Both the position numbers and the translations under genes were made by a program. From NCBI GenBank assembly GCA_027919835.1, contig JANVFP010000037.1:124001-188000 (forward strand): DNA of 64,000 nt, in the 5' to 3' direction. Source of the stretch: Lentinula raphanica. Lineage: Eukaryota; Basidiomycota; Agaricomycetes; Agaricales; Omphalotaceae. The notes under the pieces are model-generated. The model worked only from the letters and a program-made list of their open reading frames with translations, was not told the origin of the DNA and did no database searches. This document shows, in pieces, positions 11,759 to 26,400 of the stretch; within the stretch, counting starts at the first letter, position 1, and every line of letters starts with the position of its first letter.

Positions 11759-12813
11759 TCACAACCTCCATGGACCTTTCGGAGAGTAGGTCCGACGAGC
11801 GATCCTGCTCCTAATCTCACGGCGTTGAGCGGAGGCTGCTGGAGACGAAGCTGCGGCTGCGGCTGCACCTGAAGCCCCAGAGGCAGAGGCCGGGGAGGAA
11901 GCGTCGGAAGGAGTCGTACCCGATGCACCGTCAGTGGGTGTCGCACCTGAGGCACCGTCAGTGGGTGTCGCACCTGAGGCACCGTCCGCGGAGCCCGGCG
12001 TACCACTGGCTGAGGTGCCAGAAGGAGTGTCAGCGGACGAGGCACCACTCGCTGGAGAACTCGAGTCAGTGGCACCGGTTGGTGAAGCTCCCGCGGCACC
12101 GGTGGTGGGCGAAGCAGAGTCAGAGGCGGAGCCAGCGTCAGTTGAACCAGAGCCAGTGTCAGTAGATCCACTTGAAGATCCACAGGTTCCAGACGAGGAG
12201 CCAGAAGAACCGGAACCTGCTCCAGCTCCAGCACCGGCGGCACCTGCACCAGCACCTGCACCTGCAGCACCAGCACCAGCTCCAGTGGCACCGGAACCGT
12301 CTCCAGTAGAGCTAGAGCCGTCTCCAGAGCCATCACCAGTGCTTGCCGCGCCAGAGGAAGATCCTGAGCTGTTGCAAGGGCAGCTTCCTTTCTGTTGTCT
12401 CGCGGCAAGCGAACGCTTGCTCCTCTTCCCTTTCTTGTTGGTCCTCTTCTTAAGGGATCGTTTCTTCTTCGGCGATTCAGGGGCAACCTCTCGTTTGGCT
12501 GCTTCTTCTCGCGCAACGCGTGTGTGATATTCGTACAGAGAGCGTCGAGGGAAACGACGTTCGACGACATCGACGGGTTCGGCACGCTTCTCGGAAATGA
12601 CGGCGTCGACCGAACGAGCGTCGACAACAGGAGCATCGCGAGCAACAACAGTACCGGGTTTGATCCTAAATCATAAGACAAGGAGTGTCAATTTCTCGAA
12701 AGGATGAGTATGGATGGCATAACATACGGAATAGGAGCACCGAGGGTTGTGACAGCATTCATCGCAAGGATGGCGACGAGGAAAGCTGAAGAGGTAGAAA
12801 TCATCTTATACAT
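11759..12813 (-). CDS. Secreted Ala/Gly/Ser-rich protein
   Basis: Unknown function, probably secreted or cell-wall associated. The first exon encodes MYKMISTSSAFLVAILAMNA followed by VTTLGAPIP, a clear signal peptide; a second ATG at 12804 is an alternative start. One intron (GTATGT..TTTAG) leads to a 300-codon exon. The mature part has a stretch dense in dibasic sites (SEKR, VERR, RSLKKR, KKGKRSKRS), then a CPC motif and about 180 residues of Gly/Ala/Ser/Thr/Asp repeats, including a 27-base tandem duplication at 11928-11980 encoding GASGATPTD twice. The tail is RREIRSRIARRTYSPKGPWR. The complementary strand is open over the same stretch, an effect of the GC-rich repeats. Kex2-type processing is inferred. 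Confidence 0.65.
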
Positions 12814-14252
12814 AGCTGAACGATGGATTTAGGTCAAAAGTCTTGAAGTCGAAGCGGGGGGATATCTTTCGCCAGGAGAAGATAACGACAGGGGAAGACA
12901 GACTCTAGGCAGCCAGTACCAGAGGTAAGATGTGAGTGAGGAGCACAGCTGGGGAAATATCAACGCTCATCCGACCGCCCTATATACACCAGCGGCCATA
13001 CCCAAAAGGGGATAGGTATCAGTTTCATCATTGCATTGTAGGCGATGCAATTGCTAGGTTTTGGGGTCTGATGGTTTCGAAACAGAGCGGATTCGGATTG
13101 ATGGCAATCCTTTGAAATTTTCAGGAATTTTCGCCGCTCCTCCGAAAGATTACGGATTCCTGTGTAAACTCCCGGTCGAAATATAATTCTCTTCACAACG
13201 TTGACCACTGAACAAATTCGAAAGGAGATTTTGAAAGAGTTCACACCTGTTCACACCTGTTCACACAGACCATCGCTCCAACTTCCTAGTTCACGATCGG
13301 GTAAATTTTGACATCGATATATCGATGATTCGATACCAATTGATAGTTTCCCGTAAATCAATCATGAAAAATCGAGTCCAAGAGAACCTAACCGACTTCT
13401 ACCAGCTCCGAGTGCTCCTACAAACTCTGGATCCATTTCGTACCATAGCTCAGAGAATGGGTGCATTGGTAAGAGGGTTCGAAACATTTTGCATTGTAAA
13501 GAAGCAATGGTTTCGGAGTTGGAACAGGAAGGTCATCAACTTCAAAGCATATGCCGTCGGTCCTTCGGGGTAGTGGTGCAGTCCTGTATCACAGAACCTG
13601 CGTCGCGATTGAAGCGCATCTATCATCTTCTATCATTGCACTCAGGCTAATCGGACTCCATCTTGAACCAGTCTGAATTGTGTTTCTCTTGAAAAATACG
13701 CATTCATCCAAAGACGAACTCCCGATATCAATGTGACCCAAAAGATGCGCAAAACATAACATTGGCAGGACGGGGTGGTGGAGCTTGAAGCAGTGTAAAG
13801 CAAAAGTGAGGAGCTGGAGTTGCAGGGAAGTATCAAAGAGTATCAAGGGAGCAACAGGGAGCGGCCTGGAGTAGCTGGGAGCAAAGCATGTGTACTGATG
13901 CGCACTTTCTGCAAAATTCGAAGACTCGTGGCTGGGAAGAACTGCCACGATAAAGGTCTCAATTCTGTCTCGAGGTCAGAACAGATGATGGTCTGAGTTC
14001 TCCTCTTGCGTTGATGGCTGCCAGAGGCTAAGAGAGGCTAACAGCCAGACCAAGGCTGACGAGGGCTGACGAAGATATAGTCCATCATGTATCGGAGTCC
14101 ATCACTCGATGCGGCTCACAGCCTCGAATGAACCACGACCATGCGCAGCGGCCGATCTCCATGCACTGCAATCTTGCTTCTTGGATTTACCGTCAAAATA
14201 ACTCAGTCCATTCGGAGTTCAAGTACCAAGATGGGAAAGATACAGGATCAGT
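12814..14252. other. Long intergenic region
   Basis: About 1.4 kb with no supported gene. It contains a short tandem of 'ttcacacctg' at 13240-13265 and scattered purine-rich stretches (13780-13880). Small ORFs on both strands have no signal peptide or motif. Confidence 0.4.
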
Positions 14253-16706
<2,454 letters not shown>

Positions 16707-17063
16707 CGATGGATTTTCTGACGAAGGAAAAAGAAAAACATGGCGTGAGCTTTATAGGATTCCACACGATGAGAAAAACTGGGGAGGTAAAATATGAGGG
16801 TACGGTGCGGAGCGTTGCAAGTGAGTTGTACGCAGCAGCTGACTTTCCACGAACCGCCTTTATGACAACACCAAGTGAAAAAATAGAGAGGATTTGGATG
16901 GCTGACTTCGATTTTGATAAGACTGTCAGGTACTAGGTCAGGCGTGAGAGGGTATGGATTAGATTGTGTACTGGTGAACGGAGAACCGTTGAGAATACAG
17001 GAATAGGTCGAACGTCACTAAATCCAGAGAGCAAAAATATGGGATTATGTATAGAAGGACGGT
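16707..17063. other. Intergenic, esterase upstream region
   Basis: Probable promoter of the esterase, running into the 3' side of SEC9. A 75-codon plus-strand ORF (16709-16936) has no recognisable feature. Confidence 0.4.
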
Positions 17064-18345
17064 TCAGAACTTCTTTTGCTATATAGAACAGGTGTTATAT
17101 CAGTTTGATCATCATCAACAATGGAATTGAGGTCCTTACCCTTCGAGTAAGATTAGCCAGCTTCATGTCTACACCGTCAGTCTTGCTTGTGATGTTATCG
17201 ATCCTCTTATTCTGCGAGTCCAATTCCTGACTCATCGCCGATCCCAAAGCCTTCAACCTCTTGGTAACATCCGAAATCTCGTCAAGATTCTCGTCCAACT
17301 CGTCTTCAAGCTCGTCATCTGACGCAGTGGCTTCGAACCTGTAGCGACTATTCATTTCACGGTTACGAATCCGCTGTTGCTCGGATTTGCGGAACCGGCC
17401 GCTTCCTCCACTGGTGATGCCTTCTTCGCCTATACCTCCAGGAGGACCGTTGGACAACAGGTCCTCATCATCGTCTCCACGACCATAGGTAGCGGCACGT
17501 CCTAGACGGTTCTGAGTTTCACGAACGTCCATCATGGTCCTCTCCCTCTCCGACCGTTCCTCTTCGTAACGTTCCTGGATCTTGGCCTCCTGCGCACGAC
17601 GTTTCGCATCCTTGTTGAAGGTGATGACAGGACGGAATATAGAACGATTGAGCTGCTTCAATTCATCTGTCTTGTCTTCAGCACGCTGTCCGTGTGATTT
17701 AGCCAGGTCGAGGTGTCTCTCGGTGTTAGCGAGACTTTCTGTGATGGTGGTGATCAGGAAAGATCCAAAGGCGATTAAAGCATATAGCGTACCAGATTGG
17801 TTTCCAAGTTTGCTTAGAGTCCCTCGAGCAGTTTCCTCCGCTTGTCTGGCCATCATCAAAGCATTCCGAGTAGAGTTGACACTCTCTTGCTTGATGAACC
17901 TGGTCTGTGTCTTTATACCTTCCACGTCTTCATCATTCTCTTCGCCAGGGGCAGGTTCTCTGCCAGTACCAGGACCATCGAAGAACCGTCCTGAGCCAGA
18001 TTTCTGAGGATTGTATCCAGAGAAAAGCTCGCTTCGATCCTGGTCTAATTGGGCGTTTCCACGCGAGTAAACGTCGCCGACGGCGTTGTTGCGTCTATAG
18101 CGGTCAGAATAATCGACTGCAGTATCATTATTGTATTGGTCTGGGGTATTGTAAGCAGGAGGGGTGGATTTGCTGGCACTGTATGGATCGCCGTCGCGAC
18201 TGGGAACGTATGTAGAAGCATTGGAACGGTAGGAAGGTAGAGAAGATTTGGAAAGCACAGAGGGAGACTTAGAGCGCGGCGACGAGCCTGGAGCGGACGA
18301 CTCGACTGGGGGAATCAAATTCTTGTCCTTCTTGAAAAGAGGCAT
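17064..18345 (-). CDS. SEC9: SEC9-like t-SNARE (SNAP-25 family)
   Basis: Plasma-membrane Q-SNARE that pairs with Sso syntaxins and Snc synaptobrevins in exocytosis. Start MPLFKKDKN at 18345. The N-terminal 120 residues are Ser/Pro/Tyr-rich and disordered. First SNARE helix (Qb): QESVNSTRNALMMARQAEET, then GTLSKLGNQS, an intron with donor near 17811, and ESLANTERHLDLAKSHGQRA. The second helix (Qc) starts near DISDVTKRLKALGSAMSQEL and continues NKRIDNITSKTDGVDMKLAN. No lipid-anchor cysteines are seen in the linker, as in fungal Sec9. A last intron (GTAAGG..TATATAG) gives the ending LTRRQKKF and stop at 17064; without it the frame stops at 17095. Its N-terminal exon is duplicated in the next gene upstream. 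Confidence 0.85.
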
Positions 18346-18584
18346 GGATGATGGTGGTGTATAACAGAGCGATGTATTCCAGCGCTCGGCTCAAAAGCTG
18401 TAATGTCGCCGAAGCCGATTTAGCACTCAACACTCTTCAACAGTCTTCGACACTTTCAATTTGTTCTTTCTCATCCATCTCAACAAAAACTTCATATCAG
18501 TGTTGGGTATCTGATTCTATCTTGCGGTGACTGTGAGTCTTCGACAGGCGTTCGTCAAGGTTCATATCGAAAGTTGAAACCCGT

Positions 18585-20185
18585 TCAACACTTTTCAACT
18601 TCCTCGTCTTCTTCACTCTCATCCTTCTTACTCTCTGCCATCCCTTCCAACTTTTCCAAAATCTTCAACATCTTACCCGATCGTGCTTCAAGAGTCTTCA
18701 ACAAATCCTCCATCCTGTCCAATCTTCTGCCAGTATCCTGGTTTTCCTCTGTGGCCCGGAATTTGGGCTTCTTCTTCTTTACCTCTCTTTTCAACTTCCC
18801 ATCGGTCCAGGAGCAATGAACCTTCCTTCTGTTACAAGGAACACATGCCAGAGCTCTGGCATTCTCCTGGCGACGACACTTGTTTCCCATCCCGGTCCTT
18901 TCACAGCGGTCACACGGAGCGCGTCGACTCGGTGATCCTGCCTCAGCGACTTCAACCTCGTCCTCTTCGCTCTCTTCGGACGCGAAACCGGACGAATAAG
19001 AGGGATCGAGCTCATCATCGTCTGCAGGGGGCTTACTCAATTCGAATGGTTCGTCATCTTCAACGACCTGAAGAACTTTAAGAAAAGAGATCAAGAATTC
19101 TTATCAATTCACTTACCGAGTACGGTATTCCAGCCATTCTCAAGGTTGTCTGAGGCTGTGGTTTCAATGGACGAGGTGTAGGAAGCATGTCAGCTAGAAA
19201 AGGAGGGCACTCGAAAGGAATTCGAATTAATGCAATCGCAGGAGAAAAAAAAAATAGGACAACTTACTGAGGGACTGCTAAGATGATCCAACATCTTAGC
19301 GCGAATCTCAGGAGATGACTCTTGAGAAGTTTCAGCCACAACAGACCTCGCGCGTTTCTGTGGACTTGGTCCTTCAGTTCCTTCTTCGTCCCTCATCCTC
19401 TTCTTCCCCTCACGAATCTTCCTCCTGTGTCGTTCCTCGTGTTCTCTCGTCGTCCTATCCTCTGTTCCACTCTTTTCATTCTCTCTAACGTCCTCCCTTC
19501 TCTTTCTCTCTTCCAACCTCTTCCTCCATGCTTCTTCTTCCCTTTTCTTATTTGCCTCTTCTTCCAACTTTTTTCTCCGCGCTTCCTCCTCCCGAACTCT
19601 CCGGGCCTCTTCCAACTTTCTCTTAGCCTCTGCTATCCCCTCTTCACGAGCTTTCCGAGCATCCTCCAGTTTTCTTTTAGCATCTGCTAATGCTCTTTTC
19701 CTGTTCTCTTCCTGGCGGGCTTTTTCCTCGGCTGCCTTCCTGGCCGCTTCTTCCGCCGCTCGAGCAGCCTCGGCCTCCTCAGCCGCGATTCTCCGTTCCT
19801 CTGCTTCAAGTTCTAGTACGAGGCCTTCGGCAGTTTCCTCTGCTTGCTTGGCCATCATCAACGCGTTTCGAGTAGAATGTATACTCTCGTGAGGTGTGAC
19901 TATAGCGTTCCTTCTTGTAGTTTCCACATCTTTAAAGTGGTTGTTCTCTTTACCAGGAGGGTTAGCCCCCGTGTGATTATCGGGTTGGTCTCGGCCGTCG
20001 TGGGCAGGAGATTCGGATTCGATGGCGTTGAGATGTGGATCGCCATCGCGACTGGCATGCCGAAAGTAAGAAAATAGAGAATTGGAAACCACGGAGGGGG
20101 GTTTAGGGCGAGACGATGAACCCGGAATCGATGTCTCGACTGGGGGGACCGAGTTCGTTTCTTTCTCTTTCTTGATAGTGGGCAT
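18585..20185 (-). CDS. Chimeric protein: SEC9-like N-terminus, coiled coil, Cys-rich cluster
   Basis: Unknown function. Residues 1-135 are a diverged copy of the neighbouring SEC9 N-terminus: MPTIKKEKETNSVPPVETSI against MPLFKKDKNLIPPVESSAPG, both with SRDGDP and both reaching STRNALMMA(K/R)QAEETA. The similarity stops there; instead of a SNARE core comes about 150 residues of Ala/Glu/Arg/Lys coiled coil. Two introns lead to ADMLPTPRPLKPQPQ and VVEDDEPFEL, an acidic linker, and a C-terminal Cys-rich segment: CDRCERTGMGNKCRRQENAR, then ACVPCNRRKVHCSW. This spacing resembles a Zn-binuclear-cluster-like domain common in Agaricomycetes. A short coiled coil (DRMEDLLKTLE) and an acidic end follow. 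DNA binding is only inferred. It lies 239 bases upstream of SEC9 on the same strand. Confidence 0.7.
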
Positions 20186-20443
20186 GGATAATGGTAGTGT
20201 ACAACAGACCAGTGTCTCCCAGTGCCTGGTTTAAACTTCGAATGTTCAGAAACCTCAACAGCATTGTCAAAAACTGAATGATGTTGCCGAAGCCGAACAC
20301 AACTTTCACACTGAGAAGTGTTAACATTGAACATTATTCAGTTCTACAAGGTTCTACAGTGGTTGGAAGTAGTCTACAGTGGATTTACAATAGAATGGTA
20401 CACATAAAGTAGATAGATTATCAGCATGTCCGCGTGGAAGCTC

Positions 20444-23400
20444 TTACTTACTTCCTTCCCCATTCTCGAGGAACTGAGCCAGCTTAGGATCCTCCATCAT
20501 CGTGAGATGTCCTCCATTCACATCGAACCTTTCAAAGTTCTTTGCAAATCGTTCAGTACCGAGCATTTCCCAGGCAGGATCGCCGTCTGGGAACAAAGAA
20601 CGAGCACCACTTTGTCTGGGCAGTACTAATTGCATTGGGACTCTGACACGAGCGGCCCATTCAATCATGCGTTGCTCAAGGGCAGCAGGGTTGCGGAGGA
20701 CCTTCTCGTCGTTGCCAGATAACTTGAAGAACAGATCAAGAGCACCTAAGCCGATACCGGAGAATGCGCGATGCTGGACTTTGATATGGTCTCGGGCTGG
20801 AAGACCATTGTGAGCGTCCCAGATCTATCAGATGATCATCAGTAACAGGTTAGCAATGAGAACGAATAGAGGCAAACCTCGGCAATGACTGTTTTCGCTC
20901 CCTCGTTTGTATCCAACTCGGTCATGCGGTCCATGAGACGGATGCCGATACCGATCACATCCTTTGTTGGTACCCTTGTTTTGATCGTCTCCTCGTCCAG
21001 CCCAGTTGTGAAATGATAACTACCGAAGATAGCAGGAGAAAAGTCCAACATCACCCACTGAGAGATTTCGTCGCCGGCTTGTTGGAACTGATAGACCAAC
21101 TCGTACGCGATCAGGGCAGAAGCGCAATACCCTCCAATTCTATATGGACCATGTGGTTGGGCTTCTTTGATTTTCTCATAATAGAACTTCGCTGTACGTT
21201 CAACGGATTCCAGAGGGGTTTCAGGTGTGACTTGCACCCCCCAGAGGGCAGATTTAAAATGTTCTTGAAGTGGAACGAACGTGAGTAGGTTTCCACCGCC
21301 ACCGTGAGTGAATATGAGAGGAGTTTCTCCAGGTCTATCAATGAGCTTGATCAAGGTCTCGCCGGGCTGATTCGGTGGTCTCTGCCAGTCGTATCTCTTC
21401 TCCTGGACAGAGGGTCCAGAATAGATGACCGGAACAAGTTTGGAAGCAACGGCCCCATCCGAACTTTCCTCGTCATCCTCGTCGCCATCTCCCTGGGTGG
21501 TGAGTTTCACAATGTCCTCGGTGGTGATATCCGAGAGCAATTGCATCTGAGCTATCTGGAGGTATGGTCTCAGAGCTACAGATAAATGGCCTGCAGAGAG
21601 CGAGTCAAGACCATATGCTGTCAACGGAGTGCTCATGGAAAAGTCGTCTTCAGCGACATCGAGGAACGATAGGACTATGTTCTTGATCACGTCCGCAGAA
21701 GCATCCTTCTTCCCAGCTGAGCCACCGTTTGCAGCGTCATCGGAAAAGAGATGGTAGAACATGGGAAGACAAGCGGTTCCAAGTCCGGCGGAGGCTTTAT
21801 CCCAACTCCAAGGAGGGACATACAGGTAGAATGGTTGTTGACGCATCTTGAGAAGTCCGAGACGAATGTGATGACATAGTTCTACAGGGAGTCAGTAGGG
21901 GTGTGTGTTAATGTAGCGAAGGTGCTTACCACTACACGTCATGCCCCAAGTCGACCAACGTGTAACATCAGTGTTGAGTTCATTGGTAGCTTCGAAGAGT
22001 ACTGAGTCCAGTATCGCTGGACATACGATAGAGAACGCATTCGGTAGCTTTCGAACCAGATAATCCACTGCGCTGTTTGCTCCGGCGTAATTAGCTTGAC
22101 CCAGACTGCCTAAGATTGTGGCAGAAGAGAACGCAATAATGAAGTCCAATGATTCGAGAGAGCATGCCGCTTCCAGAGCCTTGAAGACATGCACTTTGGA
22201 AATGAATGGAGAGGACCAAGAGTCTTCGTCATGAGCAGAGAATAACCGGTCATTGATGGATGCAGAGAGAAGCATTACACCAGCAAGGGGTAAGCTCAAA
22301 GATGATATCAGGTCAGACATGGCCTTGGAAGATGCACCATCACAAGCCTCAAGCCGAAGATTCAAACCAGGCAAGTCCTTCGCGTATCCAGCGATCCGCT
22401 TTCCAGCTTCATAGCGAGGTCGATTAAGCGTACTTGACCCAGAACGGGAGGTCATCACGATGTTCCTTGCACCATTCTGAGAAAAGACCTGGTAAGTTTC
22501 GGCACCAAATACTAAGATAAGTAACAACACATACCTCATACATCCAAAGAGCGATTTTCATTCCCATAGAGCCGATACCGCCGACCAAAAGATATGACCT
22601 ATCGGCGCGGAAAAGGGACTTGGTCACAGGAGTCTCTATTGCACTTGCCTTCACTGGTGCAGAAAGACTTTTGATGGTGGAGCTGTGTTGAGTAACGAAT
22701 TCCGAGATGACGTCTCCGACCAGCCATGGATTTCTTGACAATTCGGTGTTGAGTCCCGTAGCTGGGTCATCCCAAACGAACACCGATGTCTGGGGTCGGA
22801 CCGTTCCACGAATGGTTTGAAGATCGTTCTTGCCCAGACCACTTGCAATGACCAAATCGCTATCCCTCAGAGCTGCTAAGCTGCGCTCTTCCGGTTTGGT
22901 GGATGCCACCTTGGCATTGACACCTAGAGCGACCAAGAGATCACAGATGGCCTCATTCATCAAACCAACAACCCCAACCTTCCATCTTCGCAGACGCCTG
23001 AGATCCCGGATGTTGGATACGCCAAGTGCTATCCCGATAATAGCAATGGGGAGTGCTAGGAAAGCGAAGGGATGACTAGAACTGGTGGTAGGAAGTGATG
23101 CAAATTGGCCTTCGTGCGCAACAACGTATGGAGTGGGAAAGTCTTTCTGCGACACTGATACCACGCCAACAACTCTGTCACCCTCTTTCCATTGCGAAGA
23201 ACACGACTTGTATACTGTACCGACGATTCCTTTGTATCCAGACTGGGCCTCGCCAGAAACATCAGTTTTGACCAAAATATGTTGTTCAGGAATGTCAGAG
23301 GGAGGGACGACTGAATCAGGAGAGATAGTGGTCTCTTCGGTGAGCGATGCGTTGGGGATTGCAGATGGAACGTATCGAGGGACAAGTATATTGCCAGAGA

Positions 23401-26400
23401 TATCAACCTCAAATTCTTTGTCCAAGTTCGGAAGGTGAGCAATGGAATGTATGAAGGCGGCCCTTCTTTCCACACCCCAGGAGTTGTCGAAGAACACGAG
23501 ATAGAGGTTTAGATCAGGTACTTCAACGCGAAGTACTCGAGTGAACCCAGCAGCTGAGCCAGAAGTCTCGTCCGAATTTGCATGGAGCCATAGTTCCTTC
23601 TGTCCTGATTGACGAAGGTGGTTGAAAACGCCTTGTAATTCGAGCAACGAGTTAGGGTCAGCATTGGCAGTGGATGGATATTCAACGATGGCTGATTCAA
23701 CGGATGGCTCCGATGAAAGCAGCATACGTGCTTTCTGTGCAATCCCGACCTTCTCAAGACCAGAAACAACCACAAAGCCAGTTGTCTTCAACGAATTCTT
23801 CCACGTGTCCGCGTTGACAACGATCAGAAGACCTCCTGGTAGAAGCAGTTTGGACAGATTTGAGGCTGTATCATCAGCGGCTTCAACTCCACATGCAAGA
23901 ACAAGGTCGAACGTGGAAAGCAGACCAGCTTCCGGGTTTGCTACGTCGAACTTTGTGTAATGTGCGAACGGTGGAATCGAGACTGAAGAAGAATCCGCGC
24001 AGGTATAGTGTACGATGATATCCGCTGCGCTAGGATGTTCGATAAGAGCAGCAATATCTCGTTGACTCAAAAGTTGGGAGGAGGCCGCGCCAACCTCCAG
24101 AACACGCACAACTTTCTTCCCTCCTTGGACGGCGAAATCAATGGCAGCCTTGATCGCCGGTTGAACATTTTTCACGGCATCTGAGGGTCTGCCGTTTGTA
24201 TATCCATTGGTGGCATGCCCGTTACCAGTGGCAGATTGGATCTTCTTGGCAGACCACTCTGGGAGCATGTAGGGCTGGTAAATGAGCTCGAAGCTCTGAG
24301 CGTTGGTAATTCCAGTAACTTTTTCGTGGTGGGCGACTGAGAAGCCATGCAAGGAAAGAACAGATTGTCCGGAGGGCAGCAGAATTTCTAGGTCGAATTT
24401 AATTTCCTCTGCTGACAGCATAAGTGGTAATTTACATGGTATGATATTCTCAATCCTCACCAGGAGTCCAATTCTTCAGCTTCACATAGGCGAAGAAAGT
24501 TTCTGCAGGTGTCTCGAACAGCGACGGTTGATGTAGTGCGACGTATTCAACCGAAAGTGGAAGATGGTATGAGTTTGGATCGTTGTCAGCAGACGCAGGG
24601 AGAACCATGGCATGGAAACAGGCATCAAGAATGGCAGGATGCACGATGTAATTGTATCCACTTCCGGTACAAGAGTGAGAACTCATCACAACACTCGGGG
24701 AAATGCTTTACTTACTGTTCAGTGAGATCGGGAGCAAAGCCTCTAATCTCAGCCAATCCTTCATTTGCACCGCGCCAGAAGCGAGTGACACGTCTGAACA
24801 TTGGTCCGTACTGTGCGAAATGGTTGATTGGTGCATAGAATTCTTCCGCCTCTATGACTTTACGCCCTTTTTGAAGCTCAGCTATCTTGAAGGTCGGGGG
24901 TGAGCTGGTCAACTCGGCAGAGAGGAAACCATCTGTGTGCAAGCGAAGCTGATAAAGATATATCAGACACAACTTTTAGTCATATAACGGGACACATACT
25001 TCATCGAGGCTACCAGGTTTATAAGAGCAGACCGACCAGCGAGAATCCTCGCGCTTGACTTCCACAGAGATGGTCTTATCCGCAATCAGAGGAAGCATGG
25101 TACGGAAATTGACGTTCCAGAGAGTACGCCCTCCAAGCTCAAAGCCCTGAAATGAAGATCAGAAACTGGATCACCGGCGATGTAATACAAGACAAACCAT
25201 TTCGAGGAAACCTGCTGCAGCCATTATAGGTTGGCTATTGATAACATGTTGCGTGAGATCAGGATGAGTCGCTGAATTGATTCTGAGTGGTGAAGAGCAG
25301 AGTGGGCCTCTGTACGTAGCATCCATATGATCAAGCGACGTGCGACAGACATCCGAGTATACGGGGACATCCTTCTTTGAGAACGGATATTTGAATGATA
25401 AGGGGATAGGTGACGAGCGGACACCAGTAAGCGCCCTAAGGTCGATGGAATCGTATCCGGTTACTGCGAGTCCACCTACAGCTTCTAGCAGTTGGGTGTA
25501 TTCGCCGAACTCTGTATACTCCCGTTTACGACGCATGCCGCAGAAAACGACGTCTGATGTACCTCGAATGCTCGAAACATACGATGACAAAACGGGATGG
25601 GGAGAAATCTCGAGGAAGGTGGCATTCGGCATATCCACCAAGATAGTGTTGATAGCGCTGAGGAACTCGACAGGCGACCGAGCATTGTCCCAAAAGTAAT
25701 CAGCAGTGAAGGCCTTGCGCCAGATTTCACCGGTCATAGTTGAATATGCCGGAACCTTTGGAATACATTCCTCTGCACGATACTTGGCGAAGACAGCGGA
25801 GACTCGTTTCAGGTATGAAGCCTTGCAAGCCTCCATCATCGTACTGTGGAAGGGAACGCGGGTGGCAATCTGGTTGACCATGATATTCCGTGCTTTAGCA
25901 ATCTCCTTTGCCTTCTCCAAAAGCAAAACGTGGCCTGCGAGGACAACCGCAGTTTCTGCATTATAGCAAGCAACATCAAGAATCATGTCGGGTGCATCAA
26001 TCGATGCACGAACTTCATCAATGATATCGTCGGCAACAATCGGATCGCAGCTGAAAGCCACCATGCTTCCCTCGAGAGCCTCGAGTTCCGCAACCGCTAG
26101 TCCACGAGCAATAGCAACTTCGAGTGCCATGGCTTTCGAAGTAGCACCAGAGGCATACATCATTGTCGTTTCACCCGCAGAGTGTCCAACGACAGCGTCA
26201 GGGACTATTCCGAGAGAGCGATACAGGTCGATAAGACCAAGTTGTACCATTGCGATTGCTGGAAGTGTGATCTCGATGGGCCAGACCGCAGGTAATTTCG
26301 GAGCTGCTTTGTTCGAGAACAATCCAGTACGAGCGATCATTGATTCACCTGTAGCGGCGAGGTAAACAGAATCAAGCTCAAGAATACTGTCGCGGAAGAC

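Noticed and set aside
11934..12527. Long plus-strand ORF rich in Pro/Glu/Ala
   Set aside because: It is the complement of the Gly/Ala/Ser repeat of the secreted-protein gene; no start context, signal or introns of its own.
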